Source: Eunapius fragilis (taxonomy: Eukaryota > Porifera > Demospongiae > Spongillida > Spongillidae). Taken from it: a stretch of DNA of 64,000 nt. The notes under the pieces were generated by a model that searched no databases, was not told the origin of the DNA, and saw nothing but the letters and a program-made list of their open reading frames with translations. The DNA is taken from the NCBI GenBank assembly GCA_963681505.1, contig OY811973.1, positions 5,552,128 to 5,616,127 of the forward strand, written 5' to 3'. The translations under genes and the position numbers were made by a program. Shown here in pieces: positions 22,669-37,100 of this stretch (positions within the stretch are counted from its first letter, which is position 1; each line of letters begins with the position of its first letter).

Positions 22669-25600
22669 TTAAAGCACTGCATTTGATGTTCCTTTTGCAA
22701 ACAAATGAACACACTTTTCTGATAGCCGGAATTGCATAAGTTTTCTGCTCAATGCTGCTGTGGGTGATGACTGTTCAGGATTCCTCCATTCAATGATTAG
22801 CTGAAATGTTTATTGTATAGATCATTAACATTCAGTTATTACCTAACAACAATAAACAAGCTGTGTGGTCTTTCTGGTCAGCATTAAAGGTTGGTTCCAA
22901 AGAGCATGCTAATATGATGGGATAGGATTGGTTGTAAATGAACCTCAATGTGATCTACTTTGTAATTATTGGCGCTGCAAAATCAGTGTTACATTTACAA
23001 TCAATAGTCACACCTCATGTTGGAATGGATATTACCTGCAATTAAAGGAGGGGTCACTGTTGCCATTAGGTCATAACCTTATAAGCAACTGTTTGAGGAG
23101 GGAGGGAAATTAAAGGAAGAAGAGAAGAAATCTAGGGCAAATGATGCAATATACTGAGATCACAGTTTTGTTTTTTCTTGACTTGTTGTAATGAATCAAT
23201 GTGCTCTCACCATCTAATCACCTATTTAGTACCTGAGCTTACACTACAAATTTAATACCATTTTAAATAGTAGTTGTAGGAGTAAATTTAGACAGTTATG
23301 TATTAATAATAGTGCAAATATGGAAACACCACAACTCCCACTTACTACAGTTGTATCACTACTAAGAACACTTGAACCCTGCATTGCTGAAATGTGTTCA
23401 CAGAGCGAAGTACATTAAAGCTATGTGCAAGTAGCTCACCTCTCCATGCACTTCCTGAGAATAGCCAGTACTTAAACCTTCAACGTGTAGGTTGAGGTCA
23501 CATGAGTGCATACAGTATGCTTTGAGCAACTGTTCATCTTCATCATGACAATCTTGGTCATTATGCACAGCGACGATAAAGTATCCAACTCCCTACAAGT
23601 GACAGGCAGGAGAGGACAAGTACAAGATTCTATGAACACGGTGTCAAACCAACCATTAAACGTGCATTAAAAAACAATATATTTGATATTTTTTATAATG
23701 ATAAGAGATTATGTTGTTTTCAGGGATTCATGAGTGACAAGGTTGCCCTGTTTTGAAGTGCCAACGTGGACATTCAAAAACATGAATGATAATCATAACT
23801 ACTAGATCAAAAAGGTTAATAGAAAATCATATGGCTTACTTTCCCACATCTACAAAACATGTAGCCATATATTCTCAGCACTTTAATAGTGATCCTGTAA
23901 AATAATAGGGTGAAATGCTAATATCTATCTCACCACTGTGCTCTTATTTTATACCATAGCAAGATACTGCAGGATGATATCATTGGGTGACATTTTATAA
24001 GCACCTAGGTCACTACTCAGTGAATTAAAGACTTCAAGGTTCTCTTGCAATTGAAAAAGTTAGTTTCCATTTCAAAGTCAAGTTGTTTGCCCTATCTAAC
24101 CTCTATGGCAAATTGCATGAACCTTGTACTAGATTGCATCAATCCAAGGGGCTATATATATCATACTGTAAGATGACAATAATGATGCTCAAAAATGGTT
24201 GATACTGCCATTTTTTATACAAAGAACAATTTCACCTATCATTTATTGTTGTAAGGCGCAGAGTGGTCAAATTTCCGCACTATATAAAGCCTCAAAGAAG
24301 ATGTTTCAAAAAAATAAAATAATAACCATGCGGGTTGTCTCAGTTTAATCTCCAGTTTGCGGTGAATTTGCTGAAACTGTAATCAAATATTCATCAGGCA
24401 GATGAATATATGTACTTATATAGCTCTTGCAAACAACTGAACGAAACAAAGGCAAATAGTTTATTTATTTATACACTACAGTACAATCTGAAACAATGGA
24501 TGCATGTTGAAATGTTTTATTACCACAGAATGAACGACAATTAAGGACAACCAATTTCCAGAATATGCAGTGGCGGCAGAAGGGGGGGGGGGCTGGAGGG
24601 ACTTCAGCCCCCCTAATCTGGGCGAAGGTGGGGGCTGAGCCCCCCTAATTGAGTGTGCCTTATAATTAATTTATTTACATCGCAGTAATCAGTGTTTAAA
24701 AGCGGCTTCTGCATTGAAAAGCTTAAGAGAGAACTAGGAGTTCTTATAGATGCTATTCATGTTGCTCTGCCTAATGTGAAGAAGGTCACAAGTACTCGGA
24801 CGATATCTGAAGCAATGTGCACTTATGCCAACAGGCAAATGCTTACAGAAGTGCATAAACTTTTGAGGTTGTATTTCACCATCCCTATAACGTCATCCAC
24901 GTCAGAACAAAGCTTTTCTGCTTTGAAGCAATTGCTAACATATCTAAGATCGACCATGACAGAGAAAAGATTGAACAATTGCTTTTTACTACACGTTCAC
25001 AAAGATATTACTGATGCTATTGATTTGGTAGAGGTTGCAAAGGATTTCATCGCGCACAACGATGAATGCAGAGCATATTTTGGAACGTTTAAGTGTTAGC
25101 CGAGTAGTATTAATATCCATGAATTTCATTGACTATATTTATATAGCCCCCCCCCCCCCCCCCCAATAATTTCGAGCTTCTGCCGCCACCGATATATGGA
25201 CACATTCTATGGCAGCTTTATTACCAAAAACACAAATTCATCAATGACCACAATGTGTACTGCGTGATAGACGCTAAGATTTAATAGTGCTATTCTCACT
25301 GCACAACATTATACTGGGTGATCCAAAAGTTGCACAAAATGGTATAACTACAGAACTGAACATTAAATAACCTGAGCAGTAACTTCTAATTAATAACTTC
25401 ATGTTAATGATTGGCATGTTTTTTGGTTTAAATAGCATAATTTATCAATGCTCAGTTCTGGAGTTACATCAGTTGTACCAATTCGAAGATTTTGCGCGAC
25501 CTTTGGATCACCCTGTAATCCCCCCCCCCCCCCCCCCCCCCCCCTTCCCCAGTTGTTTCAGGCTAGCTGTTCCAAACCAAAACATAAATACATTAGCCAT

Positions 25601-27016
25601 GTCCTAGGTGTAGGACAATAATCCTACATGTATAACAATGAGAAATTAAAGTTTAAGTGCTTTGTTTATTGCACAATTCAGGCATAGTTACATTGCTGTA
25701 CACATAATTCATTACCTGTATTATTGCAATGGAAAATGATGAGCCATAGTTGTTTCATAATTTATTGCTATTTATATTAATTTAGTAGCATTACCTACAC
25801 GGAATAATTTTGCCACAAACAGGAGGTTAATGTAGGGTTGTCATTTATAGATCATGCCATTTTTTTAATTATGCATATATACATGTAAAATGTGAACAAT
25901 CCAAAAAAAAGGATTGGTAAGTATTAGGGTTAGGTTTAGGACATGTCAGATTATTGGTGGTGAGGCAATAACTACACAAACTGACCACATAATTGATGTT
26001 TGCTATGTTAGAATATTACATGATTGTGGAAATACCTGCATGGGAGCATATACACAAAGTGTTGAATGCACAAAAGAACATAATACAGGTACATGTATCT
26101 ATGTTCTAAAGTTTTGAAAGAATGGTCATCATCACTATCACTATCAGTCATCACTACTATAAATGTGAAGGGGGACTCAGCAATAAACATATATGCACAT
26201 GCTTAGGAAATTGCACATTAATTAGAAATCGGTTGAAAAAAATGAACTAACCTTACAATGCCCAACAGAAGCACACAACAGAAAGTTGCAGAGATGAATA
26301 AAATTAACCAATTCATGAACTTTCAGTCCAAAGCTCAGCAGAAGACTAAAATCATCCACCAAAAGACACACTGGTTGTTCAGGATGACTATTCTTTAGCT
26401 CTTTGACACAGTGAAAAATTGTATGGTACAGGTCTGCTAACAATGAGCTGACAATGAACAAGAAACAAACGACACATTAGATCACTAATGAATCTACTAA
26501 ACCTTTACTTTTTTGAGGCTGCTGAAAATAAAATGTGATGCGAGGTATGTTCAACCCTTTTGATTGACTCCCTGTCTTCAAATAATCTTGTAAGGCAATC
26601 AAAAAACCTCAGCTTTCCAGCTTGTTGATGCCTAAGCAAATTGCTTCCCTACAAATATCAGCTACTATAAATATCACACATCAGTTGAATGAATAAGTAA
26701 CAGACAAGTTTCATCCCAGCTGTGTTGTAATGAGCAAATGCATGTGCTAATGATACCAAACAAATTAGATGTCCATCTGCATGATAAAATCAGGATATAT
26801 TTTAGGTGTGGGAAATGAGTCCAAACACACTACCTTTAGTAGCTTGAGAAAGGAAGTGGTGAATAAGAAAACTACCATCGGCGATTGAGTCCGAGAGTAG
26901 AATCATTTTACCCTGCAAAAGTAGATCTATTCATGTCTTTAATTCCACTAATTTATAATTACCACAAAATGGGTGTCAGTCCTCTTATCTAAAAGGCTCT
27001 CCAACTCAGTAGGCAT
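22669..27016 (-). CDS. ELP6: Elongator complex subunit 6
   Basis: ELP6 is a RecA-like subunit of the Elp4-5-6 ring of Elongator, needed for wobble-uridine modification of tRNA. Seven exons: 27016-26963, 26912-26834, 26776-26706, 26648-26509, 26447-26252, 23592-23440, 22800-22669; 825 nt, 274 aa (human 266). Landmarks: MPTELESLLDKR start; DGSFLIHHFLSQ (degenerate P-loop region; ELP6 lacks a classical Walker A); HAFAHYNTAG; QQAGKLRFFDCL; PVCLLVDDFSLLLSFG (Walker-B-like strand); VEGLSTGYSQEVHG; terminal HLFAKGTSNAVL. Intron 5 (23593-26251) has grown to 2.66 kb and contains a hAT fragment. Head to head with ADA-2, 93 bp between start codons; tail to tail with AP5S1. Confidence 0.94.
24568..25191 (+). 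mobile_element. Internally deleted hAT element with transposase C-terminus
   Basis: Ends CAGTGGCGGCAGAAG (24568-24582) and CTTCTGCCGCCACCG (25177-25191) are near-perfect inverted repeats, next to G- and C-runs. Inside, an ORF around 24692-25099 ends with the hAT dimerisation domain: IPITSSTSEQSFSALKQLLT then YLRSTMTEKRLNNC and LHVHKD. The catalytic N-terminal and central parts are absent, so it is non-autonomous. Flanks AGAATATG and ATATATGG are a poor 8-bp duplication. It sits in ELP6 intron 5, transcribed antisense to ELP6. Confidence 0.88.
25520..25544. repeat. C25 homopolymer in ELP6 intron 5
   Basis: Twenty-five consecutive C. The surrounding 25200-26250 is AT-rich intron with no exon recognised. 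Confidence 0.95.
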
Positions 27017-27109
27017 TGCGCTCGCGTTCAAAGTGTTGTTAATGGATTAACAACAGTTAATGTTAACATTAATAATTAAACCGCTAACCAGATTAGCGGT
27101 GTGCATGTG
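27017..27109. promoter_or_regulatory. Putative bidirectional promoter, ELP6 / ADA-2
   Basis: 93 bp between divergent start codons. It contains an AT-rich stretch TTAATGTTAACATTAATAAT, itself nearly palindromic, and the inverted pair ACCGCTAA / TTAGCGGT around 27080-27100. Promoter role is inferred. Confidence 0.55.
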
Positions 27110-28144
27110 ATGGAAAGCAGATACAAGAAACTACCAAAGGTTACGAATGTGTTATCCCCTCTTGTCCTTGTAAAACACTTTTTTTGTGGGTCCCATAATT
27201 TAATTTGCACCCCCCCCCCCCCCCCCCTTTGTTGTACGCAGGTGGAGCTTCATCTCCATGCTGATGGGGCTTGCCGCACTAGTACTTTGCTAGAATTGAG
27301 CAAGTGAGTCGGATAGTATACACCACTTAATTGTGCCTGCGCTGGCATGGCTATAATTGTCCGCATGATGTAATATTACAAATCCATGCATCGCTGATGT
27401 AGGCCTACGTGTGCATATGTAGTGGATTTCTTAATAAACGTATATTTCTATCTCTCGATCGAGGCAAAGAGATCTTGGTTTTCCAGAAGACCTTGAGAAG
27501 TTCAGTTCCTGTGTCTGCCTGATGTCAAGGCAGCAATCTTTCTCTGATTTTTTGAAAGTGTTTCCGAATATAGCAAAAATTCTAAGGTATGTATGATTTA
27601 ACTTCATTAATTATGCAATGCTGAGAAATGATGCTAATCATAGTCATGGCTACAGCTCAGACTGTCATCAATTTGTCAACCTCAGTTTATATAGCAGTTT
27701 TGTAGTGTAACTTCAGCTCTCCATAATTACTACAGTTTGAAAACCAAACCACACCAATCATGATTTACCTAATAGGGCATATTTCAACAAATTTTATATG
27801 CACTGTAATTAATAGTCCAAGTCAAAATTGAGTAAAAAAAAACAAACCAAATGTATCAAGATACTGTAATACCTGTAAATTAAAATCAGGGTGATTTAAC
27901 AAAGTCAATAAAACAGGTATAGGGGGTAAATCTGGATTAATGAGATGTATTTTTTTGGTGGGGGCAGAGGGGGGTGGCTTAGTACACGAACTCGGTAGAT
28001 GAATTCAAATAGCTAAAGATCTGTGATTGCTTTAATTTCTTTATGGGAATGGGAATGCTATCCATGTCGTGAAAACACGTGCTTAAACGATACCTGCAAT
28101 GGTTAACTAAATGCACATAGCCACACCCCTTTTTGACGACTCCT

Positions 28145-28178
<34 letters not shown>

Positions 28179-31100
28179 TGGAACCCCTAAACCTCCCCCC
28201 CCTTCTATCCGCCCCTGATAAGCACCTTACATATGGACTGGAGTGAACGTTATGCAAATAAGCCTTTTGAAAATACTCACTATTGGTTTTGATTTGACCC
28301 AAATTGAAGAATGCCCTTGACACTGGGAAAAAAGCCTGCAGCCTCCCAAATCCTTTAAAATTAAATGTTTCAATGCAAACTTCCCATGTATTCTGTGATG
28401 CAATCTACATCACTTGAAGTAGTTGCCATGTTAAAATAGTGCGCTTGCACATTAATGTTACTCAACAAACAATAAAACCTTCAAGAGATAACCTGCAATC
28501 GCACTGAAGTCATTATATATACATGCAGGTACGCGACTCTATGTCATATATGGCAAAGACAGCGCAACCCTCCACAACAGAACAAAGGCAGTATTGTCTC
28601 AGCCTCTCTGTGAAAGAACATCGATTCCATACCGGCAGCACGCATTAACTAAAAGAACCCCACGTAGACAGTCCCACACCTTCGCTGTTATTAATAAAAT
28701 TTATAAATTAGTCTTAGTCACTGCCCGTCACTCGTTTGAACATTAGTAGCAGCTCCTGCCGCGCATGCCTGCATGTTTATTGCTCCCATAGTGACCAATA
28801 TTGATGCCAACGTCACTTGATGCACGCCATAACTACAACACAACATACATGTAGACCCACAAAGGACAGTGCATGCTTATTAAAGACAGGGCATGCTTAT
28901 TAAAGACAGGGCATGCTTATTAAGGACAGGGCATGCTTATTATCTGCCAAAACTATTAGAAACAGCTAACTATCTTCCCATAGAATCTTTCACATAGCTG
29001 CCTGACTCAGACATCCAGTGGCCATGTTACTTAAACAGCCTTCAGGAACGCCTGCATTAGCAGCTGTGGTAGCACCCTTGCTCACAAACTATGCATACCA
29101 AACAACTCTGGGTCCTTACCTAGCTGGGCAATCTTAAACCCTGATTAACTCAACCCTCCCCCGATCTTGCGTAATGTCTCACCTGACTTGGTATGAACAA
29201 TTGGCCTGAAGACTTTATCATGTAAACCAATGCAGTGATTACTCAACTGAAAGTAACACCACTGGGCAGCTACTTAATCCCGTCTGTGCAACAACTAATG
29301 AACTAATGATTGAATTAATGAACTGATGGATGTAGCATTCAAGACTAAACTCTACAGGGTCAATCCATTATATGTCAATCACTTTTGGCCCTCACATCTT
29401 CAGATCTTGATGCAATTTCTCATATTTGTTTGCCTTGATATGGATGTTAATTATGTCTATTATCAACTTAATAATTTTAATGGTTACGAAATATATCTTC
29501 CTGAATATTGATTTTTTACAACTTGGAGGGCTCACATCTTTGCCACCACAACAGATGCTAGTATATCAGGCATCAAATTGAAGCTCCTTCTCAGCACAAC
29601 TGAACGATGTAAATCATTTTTCAGGGTGATGAAAGAGTTAAATATGAAACTTGTTTAATGTTAACTTTACAAAAAAGAGGTCACTTGCCATATGATACTC
29701 AGACAATTGCAGCAAGCTACGACTCCACTTTGTAGCGAGAGAGATGGGTTTCTACAATCAATGATGCTGGTACAACTCGAAGGTGCGAGTATATACGGCG
29801 CCGATGGTGCTTGAAAGGATCGCAACAGTATCGACTCCAATAACTGCTTATGGCTGTACACTGTAATCAATGCGTTCGCACAAGTACATGTATGCCTCTA
29901 TTTAACGCTCAACGATTCGTTACAGTTAATACCAAAAAAAAACTGCTGAGTCATGGCAACTAAATTTGGATAGGTAAGACGGTTACGCAATACTGCCCCC
30001 TACTACGTAACACCACTTACTTTTAAGTTGAAAAAAAAAATGGCGACTTCAGGTTTTAGCTGCGCATGGTGCCCAGGGGTTACTGATACTCAAACTTTTT
30101 TTATTTTTGGAAAACATTGGGACCATCAATGACTACTATATGGTGAAATAAAAACCTGTATCATATGGCAAGTGACCTCTTTTTTGTAAAGTTAACATTA
30201 TAAACAAGTTTCATATTTAACTCTTTCATCACCCTGAAAAATGATTTACATTCTTCAGTTGTGCTGAGAAGGAGCTTCAATTTGATGCCTGACATACCAG
30301 CATCTGCACTGTGGTGGCAAAGATGTGAGCCCTCCAAGTTGCAATTTTTGGTAAAAATCAATTATTCATGAAGATATATTTCGTAAACCATTAAAGTTAT
30401 TAAGTTGATAATAGGCATAATTAATATCCATATCAAGGCAAACAAGTATGAGAAATTGCATCAAGATCTGAAGATGTGAGGGCCAAAAGTGATTGACATA
30501 TAATGGATTGACCCTACATCAGCACATACCAATTTTAACAACACAGAAAAATACCAGGAGACACACTGCCAGCAACCTGACCTCCGACAAGGATGGCTCA
30601 GATCCTGCAGCATCCACCATGGCCTTTAACATATCAGCTGTCACAGGCAAGCTCACCTTATACACCTTTGGCTGTGCCAGCAGTGCCTAAACCCAGCCGG
30701 AGCTGCATGCACCAGCAGTGCACTACTCACAGGCAGCAATCCTGCTGCCTGGACACTGCATTCACTGCCTCCTCAATATCTGACTTAGACTCAACAGTGT
30801 TGCAGGCAGAGAACAACGTGTTTCCTGAGCAGGAAAATTGGGTACTCCCTAATGCGCACCTCTGTCCATTGTTTCCATCTCCTAAAGGCATCCAGGTGCT
30901 TCTTGGTGCTGCTGCCTTTCCCCTCAGAGTGATGTCAAGTAGAGCCTCCACAAACCGCCGCAACTCATGGTCTGAGTTGCTTCAGTAGTGGCCAGACACC
31001 AGCTGATAATAAATATATCTATATCTACATAGATAGAAGAGAGTAAATTATACCAAAAGCCCAACCAAAAATGGCTAGACTCAACACTGTCCTGTTGATG

Positions 31101-34100
31101 ATAAACCCTCCTGGGCCACACAGACCAACCTGGGTGACCTGGCCCCCTTGGTTTTCTGTTTGATTCACAGGTCAAACATTGACCTCACATAGACCAGCAT
31201 GCCCCGTGGCAATGTGACCCACATGTCAACAAACATGATCCACTGGTCAAAGTAACATGACTGATCCAGTGGTCAAAAAACATGACCCCTTGTCAACATG
31301 TACTCATCTAATTCAGCACTGAAATAATGTTTCTGGCAGGATGCCCCCCTGAACTCCCTGTAGAAACCTCTCCTCCTGCAACATCTCTGATGCCACCACA
31401 AAATGAGCAAGCTTCGGGCACAACAAGGGCCAAAAAGGTGCTGACTCCCAGAGGCACAACAAGTGTACTATTAACTCTGTGCACAAGCCTCTGCATGACA
31501 CACCACCCATGTTCCAAAACTGGGTGGAGGGCACTACCAGTTATTTTCTCCATAACCCACAAATGCTCAGTGAAAGTATCTACTGCTTCGGTCCCAGGGC
31601 AAGCAAATCTAGTCAGCTGTGTACTATAATTATCAGCAAACTTGTCAATAGAATAGGGACCCCATGCTTCATTCAAATAATAGAATAATTCTGGATTGAA
31701 CTGCCAGTGATCATAATCAAAAATGCAACTTGTGTAATCAGCTAACTTGTTCTGCTCTCATGGTACCTTGTCAGGCTCTAGACGTATCTGATGAATAATG
31801 CAAGTTCCTAGTTAACACCTTCAAGGTTTGTTCCAGCAGGTTAGGCAACTTGAAGAATGCACACTACATTCTGGTTACACCTAACATGCATATTACGCAG
31901 CTTAACTGCCATGGAATCGAGCATTGTCCTTATAGCCATTAGTTTTCTCCACATGTAGCTTTACACAGCCTCTTCTGTGTACCTTGCTCCACAGTGTAAC
32001 TATATCACTTACATCAGAGAAAACCACTTTAACAGCAGAGGGAGTATGCCATAACGGCTGGACATTATACTTAAGCAGACAGCTTGCCCAAAACAACACC
32101 AATTCCATGCAGAGGAGAAAATAACTCTAACATATCACACCAAGCATAAGTTTCTAGTCATGAATTTTGTAACTGCTGGAAGTTAATGCTCATTGCATTG
32201 TAGTCTGTAAAGCTTGTATCCTTGTCCTAGGGACTGTTACACGACCTTTCAGTAAGTCATTGTCGGACCCCGCAGTGTGATGGCACACAAACTGACTTAT
32301 CGTCGTTAAAAACAAGTCCTGACTTTAGCAAAGTTACCCACTGGCCCTCATAGCCTCTTCCTCACCCGGCCCATAGGTAAGGGGGTGGCTTGGGGGGCTA
32401 GTTTTTTGGGCTAACCGCTTTTTTGATGTGCAATGCCTATGGTTATGGTATGTGAGTTATACGCGGATTGCATTTTTCTAATGTTATTCACGACCCGGAT
32501 CTATGGGAACGTAGTTCCTGATACTTAATGTACATGAACACCACATTGGTGCATGCACTATAGAGCGTTAATTATTCATGTACAGTGTACAAGGGCATTA
32601 TTCCTTTCCTGTGAGTTAGCATCTATTGCTATGAAATGAACCCATGATGTACCACATGCACGTGAATAATTATCTTGGTTCTGGATATGCATATATACGT
32701 ATGCATGAATAAGATTTGATTGCATATAATTATTAATGACACATTGTCCTATTTTTGTGTAAAGGCTTAATATGGGTCTATTCAATTTCTCCATTTCACA
32801 TGGCAGCAATGCATTTATATTACTGCGTTTCACTAGATGTACCATGTTCATACAGTCAACAGTGGTGTCCATATTAGAATACACTGCATTAAACAAGTTG
32901 CATTTATATAAATCGCCCAAATATGTGCAAGTGACTGTCGTTTTCAAAGTCATTCACGGTGCTCACCAGGGAGCGGCTATCTGTTTTATCCTTGCGTATG
33001 TGTACGTGTAGTATGAAGTACCAATTCATTTCTGCACTGTTTCTGGTTTTAAGGTAAGCAATTACAGCATCAACGGGCTTCCACTGCACGTATGCAAAGC
33101 ATGGAGCTGTGTCCGAAGGCGATCACCATTCTTATCAGCTGCTCTTAGAATGAAGTTATATATCTCTGATTGCTTCTTGCAGTTCAATGGATTGAGCTAG
33201 TATTATTGGTTGTAAGAACTGTTTCAAACTTCTTAAGCATTTGAAAACCCTTTTGGTCAAACCTGTTTGCAATAGCAGTTGTGATTAGGTCTCCTTTGGT
33301 AGTGATCCCTTGCATTAGTTAGTGGGACTTTTCTATGACGTGAAAGTGAGGGAAGTGGCACATCAATTGAATGCTTTTTTGTTTCAAAGTAGTTCCAGAA
33401 ATGGTCAAGGATCATTGTATATCTTGTGAACAAGCAGATGGACACCATCCCCATTCAAAATATGGTCTTTATTTAAGAGATCATTTAATGAAGTAATTAT
33501 TTTTTCACCCTTACATGATAATCGATGTTGAATAATGAATAAGTTTACATATTATCTGAACTTTGCAGTGTCTCATGTTGATGAAGACAGGTCCATGCAT
33601 AGCACCAAATTGAAGGGCCTGATAAGTAATGTCAAGAATTTTGACTAGAGATGAAAGGGTTAAACAACTTATAACACATATTTCGTAATTACTGTGTGAA
33701 GAAGGTTGATAATTGCATATTTTATTTTATACTATGTGCCACATTATGTTCAACATTTATGTAAATAAAAGTTTTGATTATTGATAACCTTCGATAACTA
33801 TAAACTGTTTAGTGTATTGCAGCCATTTTGGTGGAGGCATGTTGCTAAGACCCAGTTATCAAAACTTTGGCCACAGCAATATGAATGACAAAAAAATTCT
33901 TTACATAAGGTTGTGCTAGTAACCCACTTACATGTAGCAACACATACATAATAGCCCCCACAAAAATGGCTTAAATAGTTTGTGGTTATCGGAAGTCAAA
34001 ACTTTTATTTTGAACATAATGTGGCGCACAGTATTATATGCAATTATCAACCTTCACACAGTAATTACGTGTTATAAACTAATACATTGCTTAACCCTTT

Positions 34101-37100
34101 CATCTCTCGTCAAAATGCTCGACACAATAAGATTGTACTTATCAGGCCCTTCAATTTGATGCCATGCATGGACCTGTTTCATAGTGAGCACCAAGATAAG
34201 ACACTGCAAAGTTCGGATCATATGTAAACTAATTAATTATTCAACAATGATTATCTCGTAAACCATTAAGTGTGAAAAAATAATTACTTCATTAAATGAC
34301 CTCTTATATAAAGACCAATTAACATAAATGTTGTCATAATCTAAATGGTGGTGTCCATCTACTTGTTGACAAGGTATACAATGACCCTAAAAGCACTGAT
34401 CATATTGAATGGATTACAATGTCAGCTTTGTTGTTTGCACATTTCTTTGCCCTTCACATGCTTGGTTGATTGCAGTGAGCGCGAGAGTGTGTCAACCATG
34501 TTGAAACGTATCCGTCCAAGTTCAACTCCAAAGTCGAAATCAAAGATTCCATTTGTGCAATGACTCCTCCAATTCGTGCCTTCATCTCAGTGTCTCTTGT
34601 AGCATCCTTGTTAGCATCCCATGTCTGTAGTGCATTGATTGATGTCAGGGCTTCAGCATGCACTGTCCTCCATGTTGGGCAAAGAATTCTAATTCTGCAG
34701 CGTCATTCTTAAACTTCTGAAAAATAGTTTAAAGTCAGGTTGGTGAATTCATGTACTGTATCTTCATGGCTTTTATACCCTTGGGTGTATCTTGTGTTGC
34801 CAAATTCAATGCATGACATAGCAATGGGTGAATAGTACCCTAGGCTCGTTGGCTAAAAATTTAGTTGCTACCCCTGATTTGTCATGTTACTTGCTCCATC
34901 ATAACATTGTCCATGACAATGATCAAGCCTCATGTGCAATCTGGTTTCAGTACTCCCAACAGAAATATATAAACTTTGAACCCAAAAGATAACAAGCACC
35001 CTTTGTTCAGTTGGGAAGTAAATTCTACCATATAGTGAAATGCTAATTGTTCAGAAGTTTTATTGACTCCAATGCATAGGCAGAGAAATCCTGATTGCTT
35101 CAGGTGTCTATTATTGGGCCAGGAGTTTGAATTTTGTTTTGCAATTGCTTTTTTAGTACAAACATTGCAGCTTATGTCATTGTGTTGTCTGCTGTAGCAC
35201 CAAAGACAACCTTACAAGAATTGCAAAAGAGTATTGTGAAGACTGCTGCAGTAATAACATAATTTACGCCGAGTACCGGTACAATCCATATGCTGGAACT
35301 GCGTATGGTCTGCAACCTTCAGACTATATTCAAGCCATATGTGATGGATTAGATGAGGGACAAATAAATTATCCAGTAAAAGTTCGCCAGATTTTGTGCT
35401 TTAAAAGGGAAGAGCCAGGTTAGTAAGTTAGATTGTAGCAAGTGGCACATGCAATAACCTACATGTATTACATAGAAAATGCTGATGCCATAGTTATGTT
35501 GGCTGTGGAATATCGATCCAGAGGAGTAGTGGCAGTTGACATAGCTGGAGATGAAACCTTACCAATGGATCAGAGGTTTATCGATGCATTCCATATGGCC
35601 AAAAAGCATGGACTTCACATCACCGTACATGCAGGAGAATCCGGACCAGCTAATGTGAAGGAGGTAAACAAGCAATTAGTACTCTATGAAAATTTTGAGA
35701 TTTATAAATGTCTGAATGTTATATATTTAAGAATGTCTAAATTAGCTGTAATGTTGATAACAGTGTGGTCTTCTCTACACAACACTATTGTTAGCTACAT
35801 GTATTTCAAACAATGGCTTAAACTTTGTACAGACCTTTTGTCAATCCTTCTCATGATGAACAAATTGTTTTCTTTATGTAAACTACTGATCTTACAAACA
35901 TTCTCTATGAGAAAGTTGGTGGTATATAGGATTTGAAGGCAATTGGTGATGTAAAAAGCAAGGAAACAAGGTCTTATCAGATCGGAAAATGTAATGGGGC
36001 TATATTTAGCACATTTCTAGGGCATGTGTTTGTGTGCTAAATATATTACATTTTCCCTTCTAATAAGACCGGTCTTGTTTCCTTGCTTTTTACACCACCA
36101 ATTGCCTTCAGATCCTATATACCACCAACTTTCTCGTAGAGAATGTTTTTAGTTACTTGTTTCCTTGATTTTTATTCATACCCAAATCACTGAATATTAT
36201 GTATCGCTATAGAATGCCCGTGCTGATTCTAAAAATCGTCTCGAACTTGAAGGTATTTTGCACGTCATTTTGCTCGTTTCTTTTCCTGATGTGAAGGCAT
36301 TTTGAGAAAACCAACTTCACTTACAGAGGTTGCACCAAACGACGATTGAAGCACCAAAGCGTTTACTCTTGTTGTTCGCTATTTATACAAACATTTATTT
36401 TTAGATATCTAAAATTATGCGTCTTACATAGACCGTATAGTCCATTGTTTTCCAATATATAACATCGACTATTTTATATGTAAGCGGTTCTTCCAGCCTA
36501 TTCTGAAGCTATTGGTGAAATTTTCATTGTTTAATAGTGTTCCTATCCCGAGGTATGCGTTGCCAAGAAGAAGAAAAAGGAGACCACGTTCCGGGACTGG
36601 GTGCGAGGACAGGCAGTACCATTTTGTTCTCTACAACCGCGTGGTTATGTGACATAAAACAAAGACGAAACTACTCATTTTTGACTTCTAGTTCAATTGC
36701 TATAACAAGCTAAACGATCAGATCGCGTATTTTTAATAAGATTCATAGTCGGAGTCAAATCCTATATGGAAGTTTCTAGCGCAACTTCCGATACATTTTT
36801 ATGTCTCTCTTCCACTCTGGTACATCTCTATTATTTAGGTAGCAATGTGTATTGCCAACATTGGGCTATACTTAATAAAAGCTGTCTGTGAATCCAAAGG
36901 AAGGATGGTAAAAAGATCTGGCAGTATATAATTAACGGAGTATAAACTTCTCTTATAATGGTGCATGCATGGTACATGCATGGTTGATGGAGAACAAGAA
37001 GAAGTGTTTAGTAATTAGGTGTGTCTTAGAGCATAAAATGTAGAGTTCTAAGAGAGGCATTTATTGCGCACCATTTTTACACTTGCGATGGATGATTATA

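Larger units (their letters stand above)
27587..29356. other. First part of ADA-2 intron 3
   Basis: Non-coding. Holds a G30 run (28147-28176) followed by a C-rich stretch ending TTCTATCCGCCCCTGA, which looks like a single hAT-type terminal sequence without a partner, and a 20-bp tandem repeat (28861-28941). No gene recognised. Confidence 0.6.

Noticed and set aside
28170..28230. Full hAT element ending in TTCTATCCGCCCCTG
   Set aside because: No matching opposite terminal repeat found to the left within the intron.
28861..28941. Candidate CRISPR-like array
   Set aside because: Units are contiguous with no spacers; a plain tandem repeat in a eukaryotic intron.
32576..32953. 125-codon minus-strand ORF as a gene
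   Set aside because: No domain, AT-driven composition, overlaps other random frames inside an intron.
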